A DNA stretch of 64,000 bases, from NCBI RefSeq assembly GCF_027579695.1, contig NC_083587.1, positions 2,994,501 through 3,058,500 of the forward strand. The letters are read 5' to 3'. How positions within the stretch are numbered: position 1 is the stretch's first letter; each line of letters opens with the position of its first letter. The notes beneath the pieces were generated by a model, which had not been told where the DNA came from, did no database searches, and worked only from the letters and a program-made list of their open reading frames with translations. This document shows, piece after piece, positions 13,853-24,867 of this stretch. A program made the position numbers and the translations under genes. The stretch is from Neoarius graeffei (lineage: Eukaryota > Chordata > Actinopteri > Siluriformes > Ariidae).

Positions 13853-14387
13853 GTGTAAGGTTTTATTCCTTTGTAAGGATAAATTATTGTAAGGATTTAT
13901 TCTTAATTGTAAGGATTTATTCTGTTCAGTTAAAAATTACCTTCTGGTCAGCTAGACACAGTATCTTTGTTTAAAAATTCCATTCTGTCTGAACATTGCT
14001 ATCATATCAAGAGAACAGGCTGTGCGTCAGTGACAGCCCTATGCTATCATATCATCAGAACATTCTGCTTATTTTGATATGAAATGTGTATTATTGATCA
14101 GAAATGTGTCTGAACAGCATCAAGGTCTTCATTGATGTCACACTCATTCTTACACACACAGACACAGATATCAAAATGATGTCATTTCATCCACACAGAT
14201 AACACACACATATAAAATCCCCTGTATTCTCTCGTCTCATTAGGGACTTGTGAATAAAAGATTGCGAACTTATGGGGTTCCTGTCTTTTTTTCGCGACTC
14301 ACTCCCAGACGTCTGGGTGACACGGGGGGACTGATCTCGAGATGGGGTAATCACTCTCTGGAGGCTGAGGGCAAGAGGTGAAGTGGG
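13853..14387 (+). mobile_element. LTR-like insertion in the tandem array
   Basis: The tandem array stops at ...AACTGTGGG and resumes at GTGGGACTTTGCC, leaving GTGGG on both sides, as for a 5-bp target duplication. The insert begins TGTAAGG and has a TATA box (TATAAAA, 14211-14217) and AATAAA at 14253-14258, only ~40 bp apart, as in a retroviral-type LTR. The right end does not finish in a clear CA, and no internal coding sequence exists, so it may be a solo LTR with uncertain borders. Related short motifs near 44190-44530 suggest another decayed copy. Confidence 0.4.
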
Positions 14388-15668
14388 ACTTTGCCATTTT
14401 TCTGAACTGTGGGACTTTGTCATGTTTCTGCCTGATGCCCATGGTAAAAAAGTCAGGACTTAATCATCATCAAAGAGAGAGAGAGAGAGAAAGAGAGAGA
14501 GAGGATTGAGAGAGAGAGGACTACCAGGAAATACAGAAAAATAAAAAGACATTAGATTACAGGGAACTATCCATACGTTTGCTGTTCTCTGCCAAGAGAG
14601 ACAGTCACAGCTGTGGCCAAAACTTTGCTGAAAGCAACCCAACCCTGGACCCTTGGACCCACTGAGTAGCACCTGTATACATATAACAAGTTTGGAGGCT
14701 TTGGGATAGATTTAACTTTTAATTCCATTTTTCAACATTTTTTATCTAATCAGGCCATGGAACTGCAACCCAACTTCCTAACGCAGGCTGCAACCCAACC
14801 CCCCACAGCTCTTTGTCCTGCTTAATGGCCCTTCCTTTGTTTTGGGCTCTCTGGTACACCAGTCTGCCTGCAAAACCTCACTGGAGGCCAATATATCCCA
14901 CTATTGCCATCTGGTGGTCAGAGTAGGTAATGCAGGGCCACCTCAGCTTCTTCCCTGGAATGGTCAGCAATGGTGCTGAACTTCCCGACTTAAGTGAACT
15001 TAGATTTATTGCCGGGGCGGCACGGTGGTGTAGTGGTTAGCACTGTTGCCTCACAGCAAGAAGGTCTGGGTTCAAGCCCCGTGGCCGGCAAGGGCCTTTC
15101 TGTGTGGAGTTTGCATGTTCTCCCTGTGTCCGCGTGGGTTTCCTCCGGGTGCTCCGGTTTCCCCCACAGTCCAAAGACAGGCAGGTTAGGTTAACTGGTG
15201 ACTCTAAATTGACCGTAGGTGTGAATGTGAGTGTGAATGGTTGTCTGTGTCTATGTGTCAGCCCTGTGATGACCTGGCAACTTGTCCAGGGTGTACCCCG
15301 CCTTTCGCCCGTAGTCAGCTGGGATAGGCTCCAGATTGCCTGCGGCCCTGTAGAACAGGATAAAGCGGGTAGAGATGATGAGATGAGATTTATTGCCATC
15401 TGATGGTCACAGCAGGTAATGCAGGGCCACTTCAGCTTCTCCCTGTTATGGTCAGCAAGTATGCTGACCTTCCCGACTTGAGTGATCTTAGATTTATTAA
15501 ATGACAATGTAAAAAAAATCTTATTCTTTTTGGGCTAACATTGTACATACTTGGTCAGCAAGTATGCTGAACTTCCTGACTTGTGTGAGCTGGGATTTAT
15601 TGAATGACAGTGATGTTTTTTGTGAGTTTTCTGTCAACATGAACCACTTTTTTTCTGGCCACTTTGAC
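14388..15668. repeat. Repeat block A, copy 1
   Basis: Matches 27406-28410 (copy 2) along its length and 24805-25214 (copy 3) in part. Order: ~25-bp tandem units, GA-rich run, a ~300-bp constant segment, and two diverged copies of a TGATGGTCACAGCAGGTAAT-type unit. A SINE (15014-15385) is inserted, and the block is cut at 15668 by a BEL element. Copy 2 is free of both insertions and so gives both empty sites. Confidence 0.75.
15014..15385 (+). mobile_element. tRNA-derived SINE, full length, with target duplication
   Basis: Head GGGGCGGCACGGTGGTGTAG with A- and B-box-like motifs (TAGTGGTTAGC, GGTTCAAGCCC), a conserved body and a GATGAGATGAG tail. It is flanked by the 12-bp duplication AGATTTATTGCC (15002-15013 and 15386-15397). 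The uninterrupted site is present near 28130 in block A copy 2. It resembles the Mermaid-type SINE described in catfish; that name is from memory. Confidence 0.9.
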
Positions 15669-16064
15669 TGTGCTGGTCTTAATGACCATATATATCCATT
15701 TTGTGTTCCTGAATAAGGTTTTTCCTGTGACTTGCAGTGCAAAGGTGCCATCTATTGACCACTATTGGTAACGCAGTGCAAAGGTATACAGTTGAGGTTT
15801 GATTTCCTGTTCTCAGAAAGACGGAGACTTTTGCCAGGGCAAGATGCTCTACATGTACCTCATGTTTACAAGTTTATAAAGTTTCTTTATACTCCATGGG
15901 GCAATGCCCTCTTACGGCGTGATTTTGTGCATATGTTCATGTGTAAAATAAAGGAGAGGAGAAAAGGAATTGGATACCCTCGGCATCTTTTCTTTGTTCA
16001 CCTCACCTATTTGTTTATATGCACTGGATAGCTGAGTACACATACACTTAGTGAGGCCAGTACA
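15669..16064 (+). repeat. BEL/Pao 5' LTR
   Basis: 396 bp, TG...CA ends, with AATAAA-type signal in GTAAAATAAAGGAG near 15944-15957. Paired with the 3' LTR. Confidence 0.9.
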
Positions 16065-16198
16065 GTAAGAGGGCAGACCCTCACCTGTCAAGAATTAGAC
16101 AGAACTTCACCTGCTACTAAGAACTTTTGCCTGTCAAGACGACGCCATTAATCTGCACTCACCACGGGACTTGTCCAGACTTGCCTGCTCCATAAGAT

Positions 16199-18415
16199 AT
16201 GGATCACCTGACCGAAATGCCACTCCCCCCTGGTGTGACTGAAGCAGAAGTCAGATACTGGGAGGTGAGATCAGAGCTATCTGCCTCATGCTCTGTTTGT
16301 GCTCTGTCCCAACAGGGGTCAACCAGCAGCTCTCGAAAGAGCACAATATTAGCAGCTGCTAAGGAAAAAGCCCAAGCAGCAAGAACCAAAGCTGCCTATT
16401 CTGAAAGAGAAATGGCACTGAAACTTCAGAAAGCCAAAGCAGAAGCTGAATTAGAAGCATTGCAGTGTAAGAAAGAAATGGAGGCTGCAATAGCCGAAGC
16501 AGCAGTTCTTCAGGCCGAATTAGATGATGACAGCAGTCGTGGGCAACCTGGATCAGAGCTGGACCAAAGGTACTTCACTGCACGCAATGCGCCAACACAA
16601 AGACAGATAAAGCAAGAAAGCCCCACCACTTCGCCCAACCTACATAGTCACCAGTTTCCACCAGCATGTCCTCCGACGCAGCATCCAATGACAGCTCCTG
16701 CACAGACACCAATGTATTCCCCAGCACGGACCCAGAGACCAACATCAGCTCCAAGGCAGCTGCCATCACTGCCACAGTTACCACTACAGCTACAACAGCC
16801 ACCCATGCTACCTGCAAGTGCGAACTACATGCCACCCCAACCCAGCAACAAAGCATGGCAGGGAGGAAAAGACTATGGGCTTCCTGCTCCTGCTCCGCAC
16901 CCTGCCTCACCGTGTCACACATGTGCCCGGGGTGGCCACAGCTCCCCAATGGTTGATCTGGCAAAGTTCATCGCTAGGAATCAAATCGTCTCCACAGGAC
17001 TGATGAAGTTTGATGATAAGGCAGAGAATTACTGGGCATAGAAAGCCTCATTCTGCAATGCCATAGACAATATAGGCCTGACAGTAGCAGAAGAGACTGA
17101 CGTCCTCATCAAATGGCTCGGCAAAGAGTCGTCCGAGCAAGCACGTAGGCTCAGAGAAGCATACATCAGAAACCCCCAGGGTGACCTTGATGCCATCTGG
17201 CAGTGCATGGAAGAGTGCTATGGCACCCCTGAAGCCATCGAAGGGGCAGTGTTCGCCAGACTAGAAAGCTTCCCAAAAATATCAAACAAAGAGCCAGCCA
17301 AGCTACGTGACTTAGCCGACTTATTACAAGAACTGTATGCCGCAAAGCAGGATGGATTTCTTCCAGAACTAGCTTACTTAGACACTGCTAGGGGAGTAGC
17401 CCCAATCGTAGAAAAGCTCCTGTACAGCCTACAGGAGAAGTGGATGTTCTACGGTTCTCAGATAAAGCGTGAGCACCAGATCTCCTTCCCTCCATTCAGT
17501 GTGTTTGTCAATTTAATTCAGAGCCAAGTCAAGGCAAGAAATGATCCCAGTTTCAGAGTCACAATGCCTCCTCAACCTACCACAAAGAGAGACAAGCCCA
17601 AAAGCTTCCAGAGCAAAATGAATCAGCCCGTTGTGGTCCACAAGACTCAAGTTGCCGAGTCCAGCCAGAAAGGTGAGCCTGTAACTGACACTTCAGATCT
17701 CACCAAGCATTGCCCAATCCACAAAAAGCCCCATTCATTAGGATCATGTAGGAGCTTTAGAGACAAACTGCTAGCTGACCGTAAACAATATCTCAAAAAC
17801 AATTCCATCTGCTATTGCTGTTGTGCTTCAACCACACACATTGCAAAGAACTGTGACAAAACCATAACATGTGCTGAATGTCAGAGCAACAAGCATGTCA
17901 AAGCCCTCCACCCAGGTCTTTCACCATCGAAAGCAAAGCCACCCCCACCTGTGTCAGAGGAAGGCAGCGAGGGCCGTGAGAACCAGCAGCCTCCAGAGAT
18001 TGTCTCCTCTAAGTGCACTGAAGTATGCGGTGAGGGGATGAGCACTAGAGGTTGCTCCAAAATATGTTCAGTTACTGTCTACCCACAAGGCCAGAGAGAA
18101 GCAGCAACTAGAGTATATGCTATCATCGATGAGCAAAGTAACAAGTTCCTTGCACGATCAGAATTCTTTGAGATATTCAGCAACAAAAGCACCCCATCTT
18201 TGTACTCTCTCAAGACATGTGCGGGCAGCATGGAGGCGTTCGGTAGGAGAGCGTGTGGCTACATGCTGGAGTCACTGGACAAGAAGACCTGCATCCCTCT
18301 ACCAGTCCTCATTGAATGCGATGAACTCCCAGACAATAGGTCCGAAATCCCAACACCCAGTGCAGCTTTGCATCACCCTCACCTGAGATGCATAGCCAGT
18401 GAGATTCCCCCATAG
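16199..18415 (+). pseudogene. BEL/Pao gag, zinc knuckle and protease region
   Basis: One frame runs from ATG 16199 to TAG 18413-18415, interrupted by a single TAG at 17039-17041 in the motif NYWA*KASF. Domains in order: a coiled-coil rich in A, E and K (residues ~50-120), a P/Q-rich linker, the DUF1759-type gag fold (ending about 17560), a Cys/His knuckle (CYCCCASTTHIAKNC, near 17810), and a DUF1758-type aspartic protease with IIDEQSN (near 18120). The frame then shifts by one base in a C-run at 18405-18411 and continues as the next entry. The products would form the virus-like particle and process it. Confidence 0.85.
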
Positions 18416-19947
18416 ACTCTAATGCTCAAATACTGTTGTTGCTAGGAAGAGACATTTTGAAAATACACAAGGTCAGGAAACAAATCAACAGCCCAGACAA
18501 TGCCCCATTCGCTCAAAAGTTAGACCTCGGCTGGGTGGTGGTCAGTGATGTGTGCCTCGGCACAGTGCACCGCCCCTCCTCAGTCACTTCCCTCAAGACA
18601 TGCATCCTAGGAAATGGCAGCCCCAGCTACCTCACACCCTGCCACAGCCAGCTATGCATGAAAGACTCTCCACACAGCCACTCAGTCCTTCAAGTTCCTC
18701 TGCCTCAGCAAGCTGCTGCCCACACTGCTCCTCTGTTCCACGGGGACGACCTGGAGTCCTCCATTTTCCACTGCACTGACAAAGACCACCAACCTGCTCC
18801 ATCTATCGATGACCTCAACTTCCTGAAGATCATGGATAATGAGGTCTGTCAAGATAGCACCCAAAGCTGGGTCGCACCCTTACCTTTCCGGGCTCCGAGA
18901 AAACATCTGCCCAACAACAGAGACTATGCTATAAAAAGACTTAAGTCAGTTTGCCACACACTAGAGAAAAATCCTGTCATGAGGGAACATTACCCAGAGT
19001 CAGACTCTGAAATCAGACCTCAGACCACAGTATTAATCACTGAAACCACACAACGCAGCTTAGGAACTGAGTGCTTCGAGTGTTTCTCAAAGTGGACTTC
19101 TGTACTGAGAGCACTTGCGCTCTTGATTCACATTGCTCAGTGTTTCAGGCAAACGAACAAAGACACATGCAGAGGGTGGCATACCTGTAAGAAAGCAATC
19201 ACACCAGAGAACCTGGAAAAGGCAAAAAACATACTGATCAAGAACATGCAACAGGAAAGATATCCTACTGAATTCAGCAACATACAGAGTAAGACAGACA
19301 TTCCAAAACACAGCCACATTGCAAAGCTGTGCCCACTGATTGACAGTTGTGGACTTCTTAGAGTTGGCGGACGCATTACACAGTCAGGCCTTGAGATGAA
19401 CCGTACTAATCCCCTCATCATCCCAGCTCAGCACCACCTTATGACACTCCTTGTGCGCCACTACCGTGAGCAGGTAAAACACCAGGGCAGACACTTCACA
19501 GAGGGAGCCATCAGGGATGCTGGGCTGTGGCTGGTGGGTGCGAAGAAATGCATCAGAGGCACACTATTCCGGTGTGTCACCTGCAGGAGATTGTGTGGTA
19601 AGATAGAACATCAGCTGATGGCAGATCTGCCTGCAGACAGGCTTCAAGCCGCCCCGCTTTTCACATACGTCAGCCTGGACGTGTTTGGGCCATGGGAGGT
19701 CATCTGCTGTCGGACGAGAGGTGGACAAGCCAACGACAAAAGGTGGGCTGCATTGTTCACATGTCTGTGTGTGCGTGCTGTACACATTGAAGTGATAGAA
19801 ACACTGAGTGCATCTAGTTTCATTAATGCTCTGTGGAGATTTTTCTCCATCAGAGGCCCTGCAACACAGATTAGGTCAGACAGAGGGACAAATTTTACTG
19901 GTGCATCAAAAGAACTGAATCTGGAAGATGACACAGACATGCAACAT
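18412..19947 (+). pseudogene. BEL/Pao pol, reverse transcriptase deleted, integrase N-terminal part
   Basis: Starts with LLLLGRDILKIHKVR (end of protease) and runs through LDLGWVVVSDVCLG to NPVMREHY. It then jumps directly to a segment (PESDSEIRPQ) that in the family lies after RNase H, so several hundred codons covering reverse transcriptase and RNase H are deleted. The integrase follows: an H-x3-H and C-x2-C zinc site (HQGRH...CVTC), first catalytic aspartate in YVSLDVFGPW and the second in IRSDRGTNF. The frame is cut at 19947 by a SINE. Confidence 0.85.
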
Positions 19948-20326
19948 CACACACACATCACATTATCTCTAGCCGCTTTATCCTTCTACAGGGTCGCAGG
20001 CAAGCTGGAGCCTATCCCAGCTGACTACGGGCGAAAGGCGGGGTACACCCTGGACAAGTCGCCAGGTCATCACAGGGCTGACACATAGACACAGACAACC
20101 ATTCACACTCACATTCACACCTACGGTCAATTTAGAGTCACCAGTTAACCTAACCTGCATGTCTTTGGACTGTGGGGGAAACCGGAGCACCCGGAGGAAA
20201 CCCACGCGGACACGGGGAGAACATGCAAACTCCGCACAGAAAGGCCCTCGCCGGCCCCGGGGCTCGAACCCAGGACCTTCTTGCTGTGAGGCGACAGCGC
20301 TAACCACTACACCACCGTGCCGCCCC
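19948..20326 (-). mobile_element. tRNA-derived SINE inside BEL integrase
   Basis: Full-length minus-strand copy, flanked by the 12-bp duplication GACATGCAACAT (19936-19947 and 20327-20338). It separates the second catalytic aspartate from the catalytic glutamate of the integrase. ORFs here that mix SINE and integrase residues are artefacts. Confidence 0.92.
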
Positions 20327-20983
20327 GACATGCAACATTACCTGCAAAATCAGCAATGCACATGGATATTCAACCCCCCGCATGTCTCCCATATGGGAGG
20401 GGCCTGGGAGCGACTCATCGGCGTGGCTCGTCGCATCCTGGACTCCATGTTCCTGCAACAATGCTTCTCTTCGTTGACACATGAAGTCCTCGTCACACTC
20501 ATGGCAGAAGTTTGTGCGATCATGAATGCGAGACCTCTGCTGCCTGTTTCAACTGACCCCGAGAACCCACTTATACTCACCCCATCCATGCTCCTAACAC
20601 AAAAGACAGGAGCCCTGTCATCACCTCCACCTGACTTTGGCAAGGCCGAGATCATCCGTCACCAGTGGAAGCTGGTACAGCATCTTGCAGAGACATTCTG
20701 GCATAAATGGCAACATGAGTACTTGAGCATCCTGCAAAGTCGTGCCAAATGGCAGGACAAAAGACCTAACTTGCAAGGAGACATCATCCTGATGAAGGAC
20801 AATGCAGTTCCAAGAAATCACTGGCCGATGGCAATGGTCATCAAAACCTTTCCCAGCAAAGACAATGTTGTAAGGACTGTAGATGTCAGAGCTATTCGCC
20901 AAGGCACTCCTAAAGTGTACAAAAGACCAGTTACTGAACTTGTGTTACTTTTCTCTCCTAAACAGGATGTTGATTGTGTTTAA
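20327..20983 (+). pseudogene. BEL/Pao integrase C-terminal part
   Basis: Resumes the integrase after the SINE with the catalytic glutamate in HMGGAWERLI, then a DUF5641-type C-terminal domain (WPMAMVIKTFP, RTVDVR) and the terminal stop at 20981-20983. The frame differs from the upstream part by one because the SINE plus duplication is 391 bp. The polypurine tract (GGCAGGGAG) and 3' LTR follow. Confidence 0.85.
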
Positions 20984-21035
20984 GTGTCTTAAGAGGTAAT
21001 AGATTTGTGGTGTCCTTAAGATACCAGGCAGGGAG

Positions 21036-21437
21036 TGTGCTGGTCTTAATGACCATATATATCCATGTTGTGTTCCTGAATAAGGTTTTTCTTGTGATTT
21101 GCAGTGCAAAGGCGCCATCTACTGACCACTATTGGTAACGCAGTGCAAAGGTATACAGTTGAGTTTTGATTTCCTGTTCTCAGAAAGATGGAGACGTTTG
21201 CCAGGGCAAGACACTCTACATGTGCCTCATGTTTACAAGTTTATAAAGTTTCTTTATACCCCACGGGGGCAATGCCCTCTTACGGCATGATTTTGTGCAC
21301 ATGTTCAATTCGTGTGTAAAATAAAGGAGAGGAGAAAAGGAATTGGATACCCTCGGCATATTTTCTTTGTTCACCTCACCTAGCCGTTTATACGCGCTGG
21401 ATAGCTGAGTATGTATACGCTTAGTGAGGCCAGTACA
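21036..21437 (+). repeat. BEL/Pao 3' LTR
   Basis: 402 bp, matching the 5' LTR apart from about 25 substitutions and two short indels. Confidence 0.9.
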
Positions 21438-21442
21438 TTGAC

Positions 21443-22406
21443 CAATTGGACTTCTCAGTATTGGTACTTGCATCGGTAGCATGCGCTGGGGAAAAAAATT
21501 TGATTTTCTGAAAAAAATCATATTCATAAATCATATTCTTTGTGGGCTAACACTGTGCAGGGGTGTGTAGAACCCTTTCTGATGGTTTTTGTAGGTTCTC
21601 TGTCCACTTGCACCACTTTTTCAAAGGCCTTGGCCTTGTCAGCCCTGGCCTCGAGAGCCCTAGCCTTGACAGCACATGCGCCGGGGAGAAAAAAAATTTT
21701 CTGAAAAAAAAAATCTGAAATTTAAGACTCTAGAGGGGTGTGTGGAACCCAAGCCCGATGACCCCTGATGTTTTTATGGTGCTTTTATACATGAAAAGCA
21801 CATATGCAAGTGTAAAATCTCATGGGCTTGGTGAGTCAGCATACACCAGCACACTGACTGATCTAACTAAAAAGGGGGCACCAGATCCGGTCAAGTGGAC
21901 GGAGCAATGCCAGCAGGCTTTCTCTAAGGTAAAGGCTGCATTGTGTGGGGGGCCACTGTTACACTCCCCTAACTTTTCTCTGCCCTTTGTTTTGCAGACG
22001 GATGTGTTAGACAGAGGGCTGGGGGCTGTTCTGTCCCAGGAGGTGGAGAGGGAGGACTGTCCAGTGCTGTACATCAGCCGGAAGCTGTCGGTGCACGAGG
22101 GCAGGTACAGCACCATAGAAAAGGAATGCCTCGCAATCAAGTGGGTGGTCCTCGCCCTCCGCTACTACCTGCTGGGGTGCCCTTTCACCCTCTGGCCAGA
22201 CCATTCACCCCTGCAGTGGCTCCAACACATGAAGGATGCCAATGCGCGGATCACCCGTTGGTATCTGGCACTCCAGCCATTTAAGTTTGAGGTGGTCCAC
22301 AGGCCGGGGGCGCAGATGGTCGTGGCGGATTTCCTCTCCCGTCAAGGGGGAGGGGAGTCAGCTGCAGGACGGACAGCTCCCCGGCCTGAGTCGGGCGGTG
22401 GGGGTA
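21443..22406 (+). pseudogene. Gmr1-type gypsy derivative: chimeric leader joined to RNase H
   Basis: Block A sequence runs into a leader with repeated GCCCTGGCC/GCCCTAGCC words (about 21625-21690). From about 21853 it becomes RNase H of a gypsy element: TDLTKKGAPD, QAFSKVKAALCGGP, DRGLGAVLSQEVE, YSTIEKECLAIKW, HSPLQWL, GAQMVVADFLSRQGG. The frame ends at 22501, inside the LTR. The expected TDAS motif reads TDVL, so the catalytic neighbourhood is altered. No reverse transcriptase or integrase precedes it. The same leader-RNase H junction recurs at 28732, so this fused structure existed before the copies parted. Confidence 0.8.
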
Positions 22407-22730
22407 TGTGGCAGCGGGGGCGTGGTCAAGCATCGGTCTGTGAATGGAGGGCGGAGTCAGGGAAGGTAAGTGGCAGAATCACTGCACCTGATGGGAATTA
22501 ACCTGTGTTTGTGTGTCTTCCCCAGTGACCATGCCCTATAAGAGGAGAGGGAGAGCAGAGGAAGGGGGCTCTCCCCCAACCTGAACACTTGTGTGTGTGT
22601 CTGTGTGTGTGTGCGTGTGTGTGTGTGGGAGAATAAATGTAATGCTTAAAAGCTAAAATAAAAGGGTTTTTGTGAGCTCAGTTCTGGCCTGCCATGCTTC
22701 TGTGCTCCACCCACCTTAACTATTTCTACA
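22407..22730 (+). repeat. LTR of Gmr1-type element, copy 1
   Basis: Starts TGTGGCAGCGG directly after the purine tract GGTGGGGGTA and ends TTTCTACA; 324 bp. A TATA-like CCCTATAAG lies near 22535, and AATAAA near 22631 and 22655. Related LTRs lie at 25286, 53335 and 55615. Confidence 0.85.
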
Positions 22731-23542
22731 TGCATGTATAACGGCAGTTTTTGTTTGCATGTTTTGGTTGATGGATCTTTCTCCTAATTTTCTCCTCACG
22801 TTTGTAAAGTGGGAACCTCGGGAGAGCTTTTGGAGAGCGTTCCCTTTTGGTTGTATTAAAGTTCCCCTTACTACTGCAATACAAGAAAACTTTGGAAAAC
22901 CTGATGACAATGTTCCAGTTGGGTTCTTTGAGCGTTAGCTACAGACATACAGTCAAGAGTGAATTTGAGTAAATAAAAGTCAAATTTGAGGGTTAGATGA
23001 GGACATACAGTCAGTAGTAAACTGTTATGCAACTTAGCAAGAGTTAGCTGCCTTGGTGAATGAATATCACTAAATTCACATTTGTTTGCTCCTTGTAGTA
23101 TCAGCACAATCAGCTGGCATCAAAAGGAGCAACCTGCCAGAAAAACTGCAGTAACATTGGGCGAGATGTCAAGGTCAGTCAAACTTGTAAATATGACAGA
23201 ATCCTATCCCAGAGAATAATTTGTGAAGCTGTAACTTAAAATTTGGCTCATTTTTGCAGATGCCCCAAAGGTACTGTGCCCAGCCAAAAGTACTGCACTC
23301 AGCCGTGAGAAGCACCAGAGGGACATCCACCGGAGGGCCTCGGAGGAACTGCGCCCGGCCACGAGAAGCTTGTAAGGTACCGGACACAGACGTAACGACA
23401 GGTTCACAAAGGTACCACCCCAAGCCACTCAAGGACCACAAAGGTACTTTGCCCAGACAGTACATAGAGCCTCAAAGGTATTACACCCAGCCACGTGTGG
23501 TCCTCAGAGGTCCTGTGGCCATTCAAGTTTGCCTCTGGGCAC

Positions 23543-23614
23543 TCCCTGGTGGTCTAGTGGCTAGGATTTGGTGCTCTTGCTGCCACGGTGTGGGTTCGAT
23601 TCCTGGTCAGGGAA
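23543..23614 (+). tRNA. tRNA-Glu-like pseudogene, anticodon loop changed
   Basis: 72 nt with the tRNA-Glu acceptor (TCCCTGG...TCAGGGA), the D-arm GTCTAGTGGCTAGGAT and the T-arm GGGTTCGATTCCT. The anticodon loop reads CTCTTGC, which puts CTT at positions 34-36 rather than CTC, and the anticodon stem has weak pairs. It is probably a pseudogene or tRNA-derived repeat rather than a working gene. Confidence 0.6.
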
Positions 23615-23707
23615 AAGTCTTGGCTTGGGTGTGTGTGTTTTTTTTAACCCCCACCTCCCTGTCATTATTACTAAAATAGAATCAGACTCTCTGTCAGAAC
23701 AAACTCT

Positions 23708-23767
23708 TCCTTCGAGCCGGATTCGAACCAGCGACCTAAGGATGGCCATCGTAAGCAACTACAGTCC
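23708..23767 (-). pseudogene. tRNA-Tyr (GTA) 3' part with intron, 5' part lost
   Basis: On the minus strand, GGACTGTAG is followed by a 15-nt intron (TTGCTTACGATGGCC) and ATCCTTAGG, then an intact T-arm and acceptor 3' strand ending CGAAGGA. Intron position after the base 3' of the anticodon is the usual one for tRNA-Tyr. The first ~28 nt of the tRNA are replaced by block A tandem sequence, so it cannot fold. Confidence 0.75.
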
Positions 23768-23855
23768 TTTTTTTGGCTTGATGCCCATTTTTTCTGAACT
23801 GTGGGAATTTGTCATGTTTCTGCCTGATGCCCATGGTAAAAAAAGTCAGGACTTA

Positions 23856-24197
23856 GGCCCTGTCCACACGGCAACGGATTCAGGTGAATCTGATAAAATT
23901 GTTTGTCGTTTCAGCCTGGCATCCACACGGCACCAGCATTTTGGGTGCTCCAAAATGAAATCTTTTGAGAACGGGTTCCAGAATGAAAAAATCTGGCAAC
24001 AGCGCCGTTGCGAAGTCGTCTGGATGAGTAGAATGGATTTGTTTATGATGACATCACAACCACATGACTGTCAGTGCTTCACGCCGGGTAGATGTGTAAC
24101 AAACTCGATGCGAGTTGTCAACAAATCCTATAACATGGTTCATGAAATGCGCTTACAAAATATGTTCACTGTGAATATTTATTGTGTACTGGTGCAA

Positions 24198-24237
<40 letters not shown>

Positions 24238-24804
24238 GCCCTTAGGGCAGAGTCTTTAGTCCAAACACTGCGGAAGCAGTACCAAACCACGCAATGCCCA
24301 TGTGCTTTCCAAAAACAATCCCGCCAGCAAAAACAGGAAAAAAAAGGAGTGATCTCACCTCTTGAGATGTTGGTTTAAGTCCGACAATACATTCCTCAAA
24401 AAGGGTGTAGAAGAACAAAGTAATCCATCAACATGTAGCATTCAATTTATTCCGGATCATTAAAGAATTCTGGAGGATATCAGAATGTTGGCGTACCGGC
24501 TTCCATCTACCCCCATTCATTCCTCTTTCTGCGTCTTTCGTTTTACGCTACTGATTAATAATCAAAACTTTATTTGGCTAATGCTACAGAAGAAGGGGTT
24601 TATGCGCATGCGTCTACTTCTTCTATTGTTCTGGTGTCTCCGATGGGACTGTCTTACAGCGCATGTAGAGGTGTGGCATGTGTATTGCATCATTTTCAGC
24701 AAGCATTGCGTTGCCGTATGAACCTGATATTTTACTGATCTATTGCCCATGTGGACGCAATATTTAAAAAAAAATCTCGTTGCCGTTGTCGTGTGGATGT
24801 AGCC
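23856..24804. mobile_element. 949-bp MITE with TTA target duplication (Harbinger-like)
   Basis: Ends GGCCCTGTCCACACGG and, reversed, GGCTACATCCACACGAC form imperfect terminal repeats, flanked by TTA on both sides (23853-23855, 24805-24807). The uninterrupted block A text GTCAGGACTTAATCATCATC exists at 14453-14470 and near 27590-27607. No transposase is encoded; the interior holds a (GA)n run at about 24201-24234. A 3-bp TWA duplication favours PIF/Harbinger. Confidence 0.75.
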
Positions 24805-24831
24805 TTAATCATCATCAGAGAGAGAGAGAGG

Positions 24832-24867
<36 letters not shown>

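Larger units (their letters stand above)
15669..21437 (+). mobile_element. BEL/Pao LTR retrotransposon, complete ends, internally deleted
   Basis: The element has two LTRs (15669-16064 and 21036-21437), starts TGTGCTGG, ends CCAGTACA and is flanked by the 5-bp duplication TTGAC (15664-15668 and 21438-21442). Block A copy 2 has the unoccupied sequence CACTTTGACCAATTGG near 28402-28420. The interior holds gag, zinc knuckle, protease and integrase, but the reverse transcriptase and RNase H core are missing. By eye the LTRs differ at about 25 of ~395 positions (~6 %), so it is not recent. It carries one nonsense codon, one frameshift and a SINE. Confidence 0.9.
22731..23767. repeat. Duplicated block B, copy 1
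   Basis: Follows the LTR and is repeated as 25541-26588 with a few percent difference. It contains candidate splice borders enclosing 23099-23173, an iterated AAAGGTACT motif (23260-23510), a tRNA-Glu-like and a truncated tRNA-Tyr-like sequence. I do not recognise a protein. The frame 23099-23173 joined to 23260 onward is open in both copies, but this may be chance. Confidence 0.6.

Noticed and set aside
19978-20331. ORF overlapping the SINE on the minus strand, and similar ORFs at 15037-15507, 49484-49711 and 51366-51852
   Set aside because: Frames through SINE sequence recur with every copy and have no protein relatives I can name.
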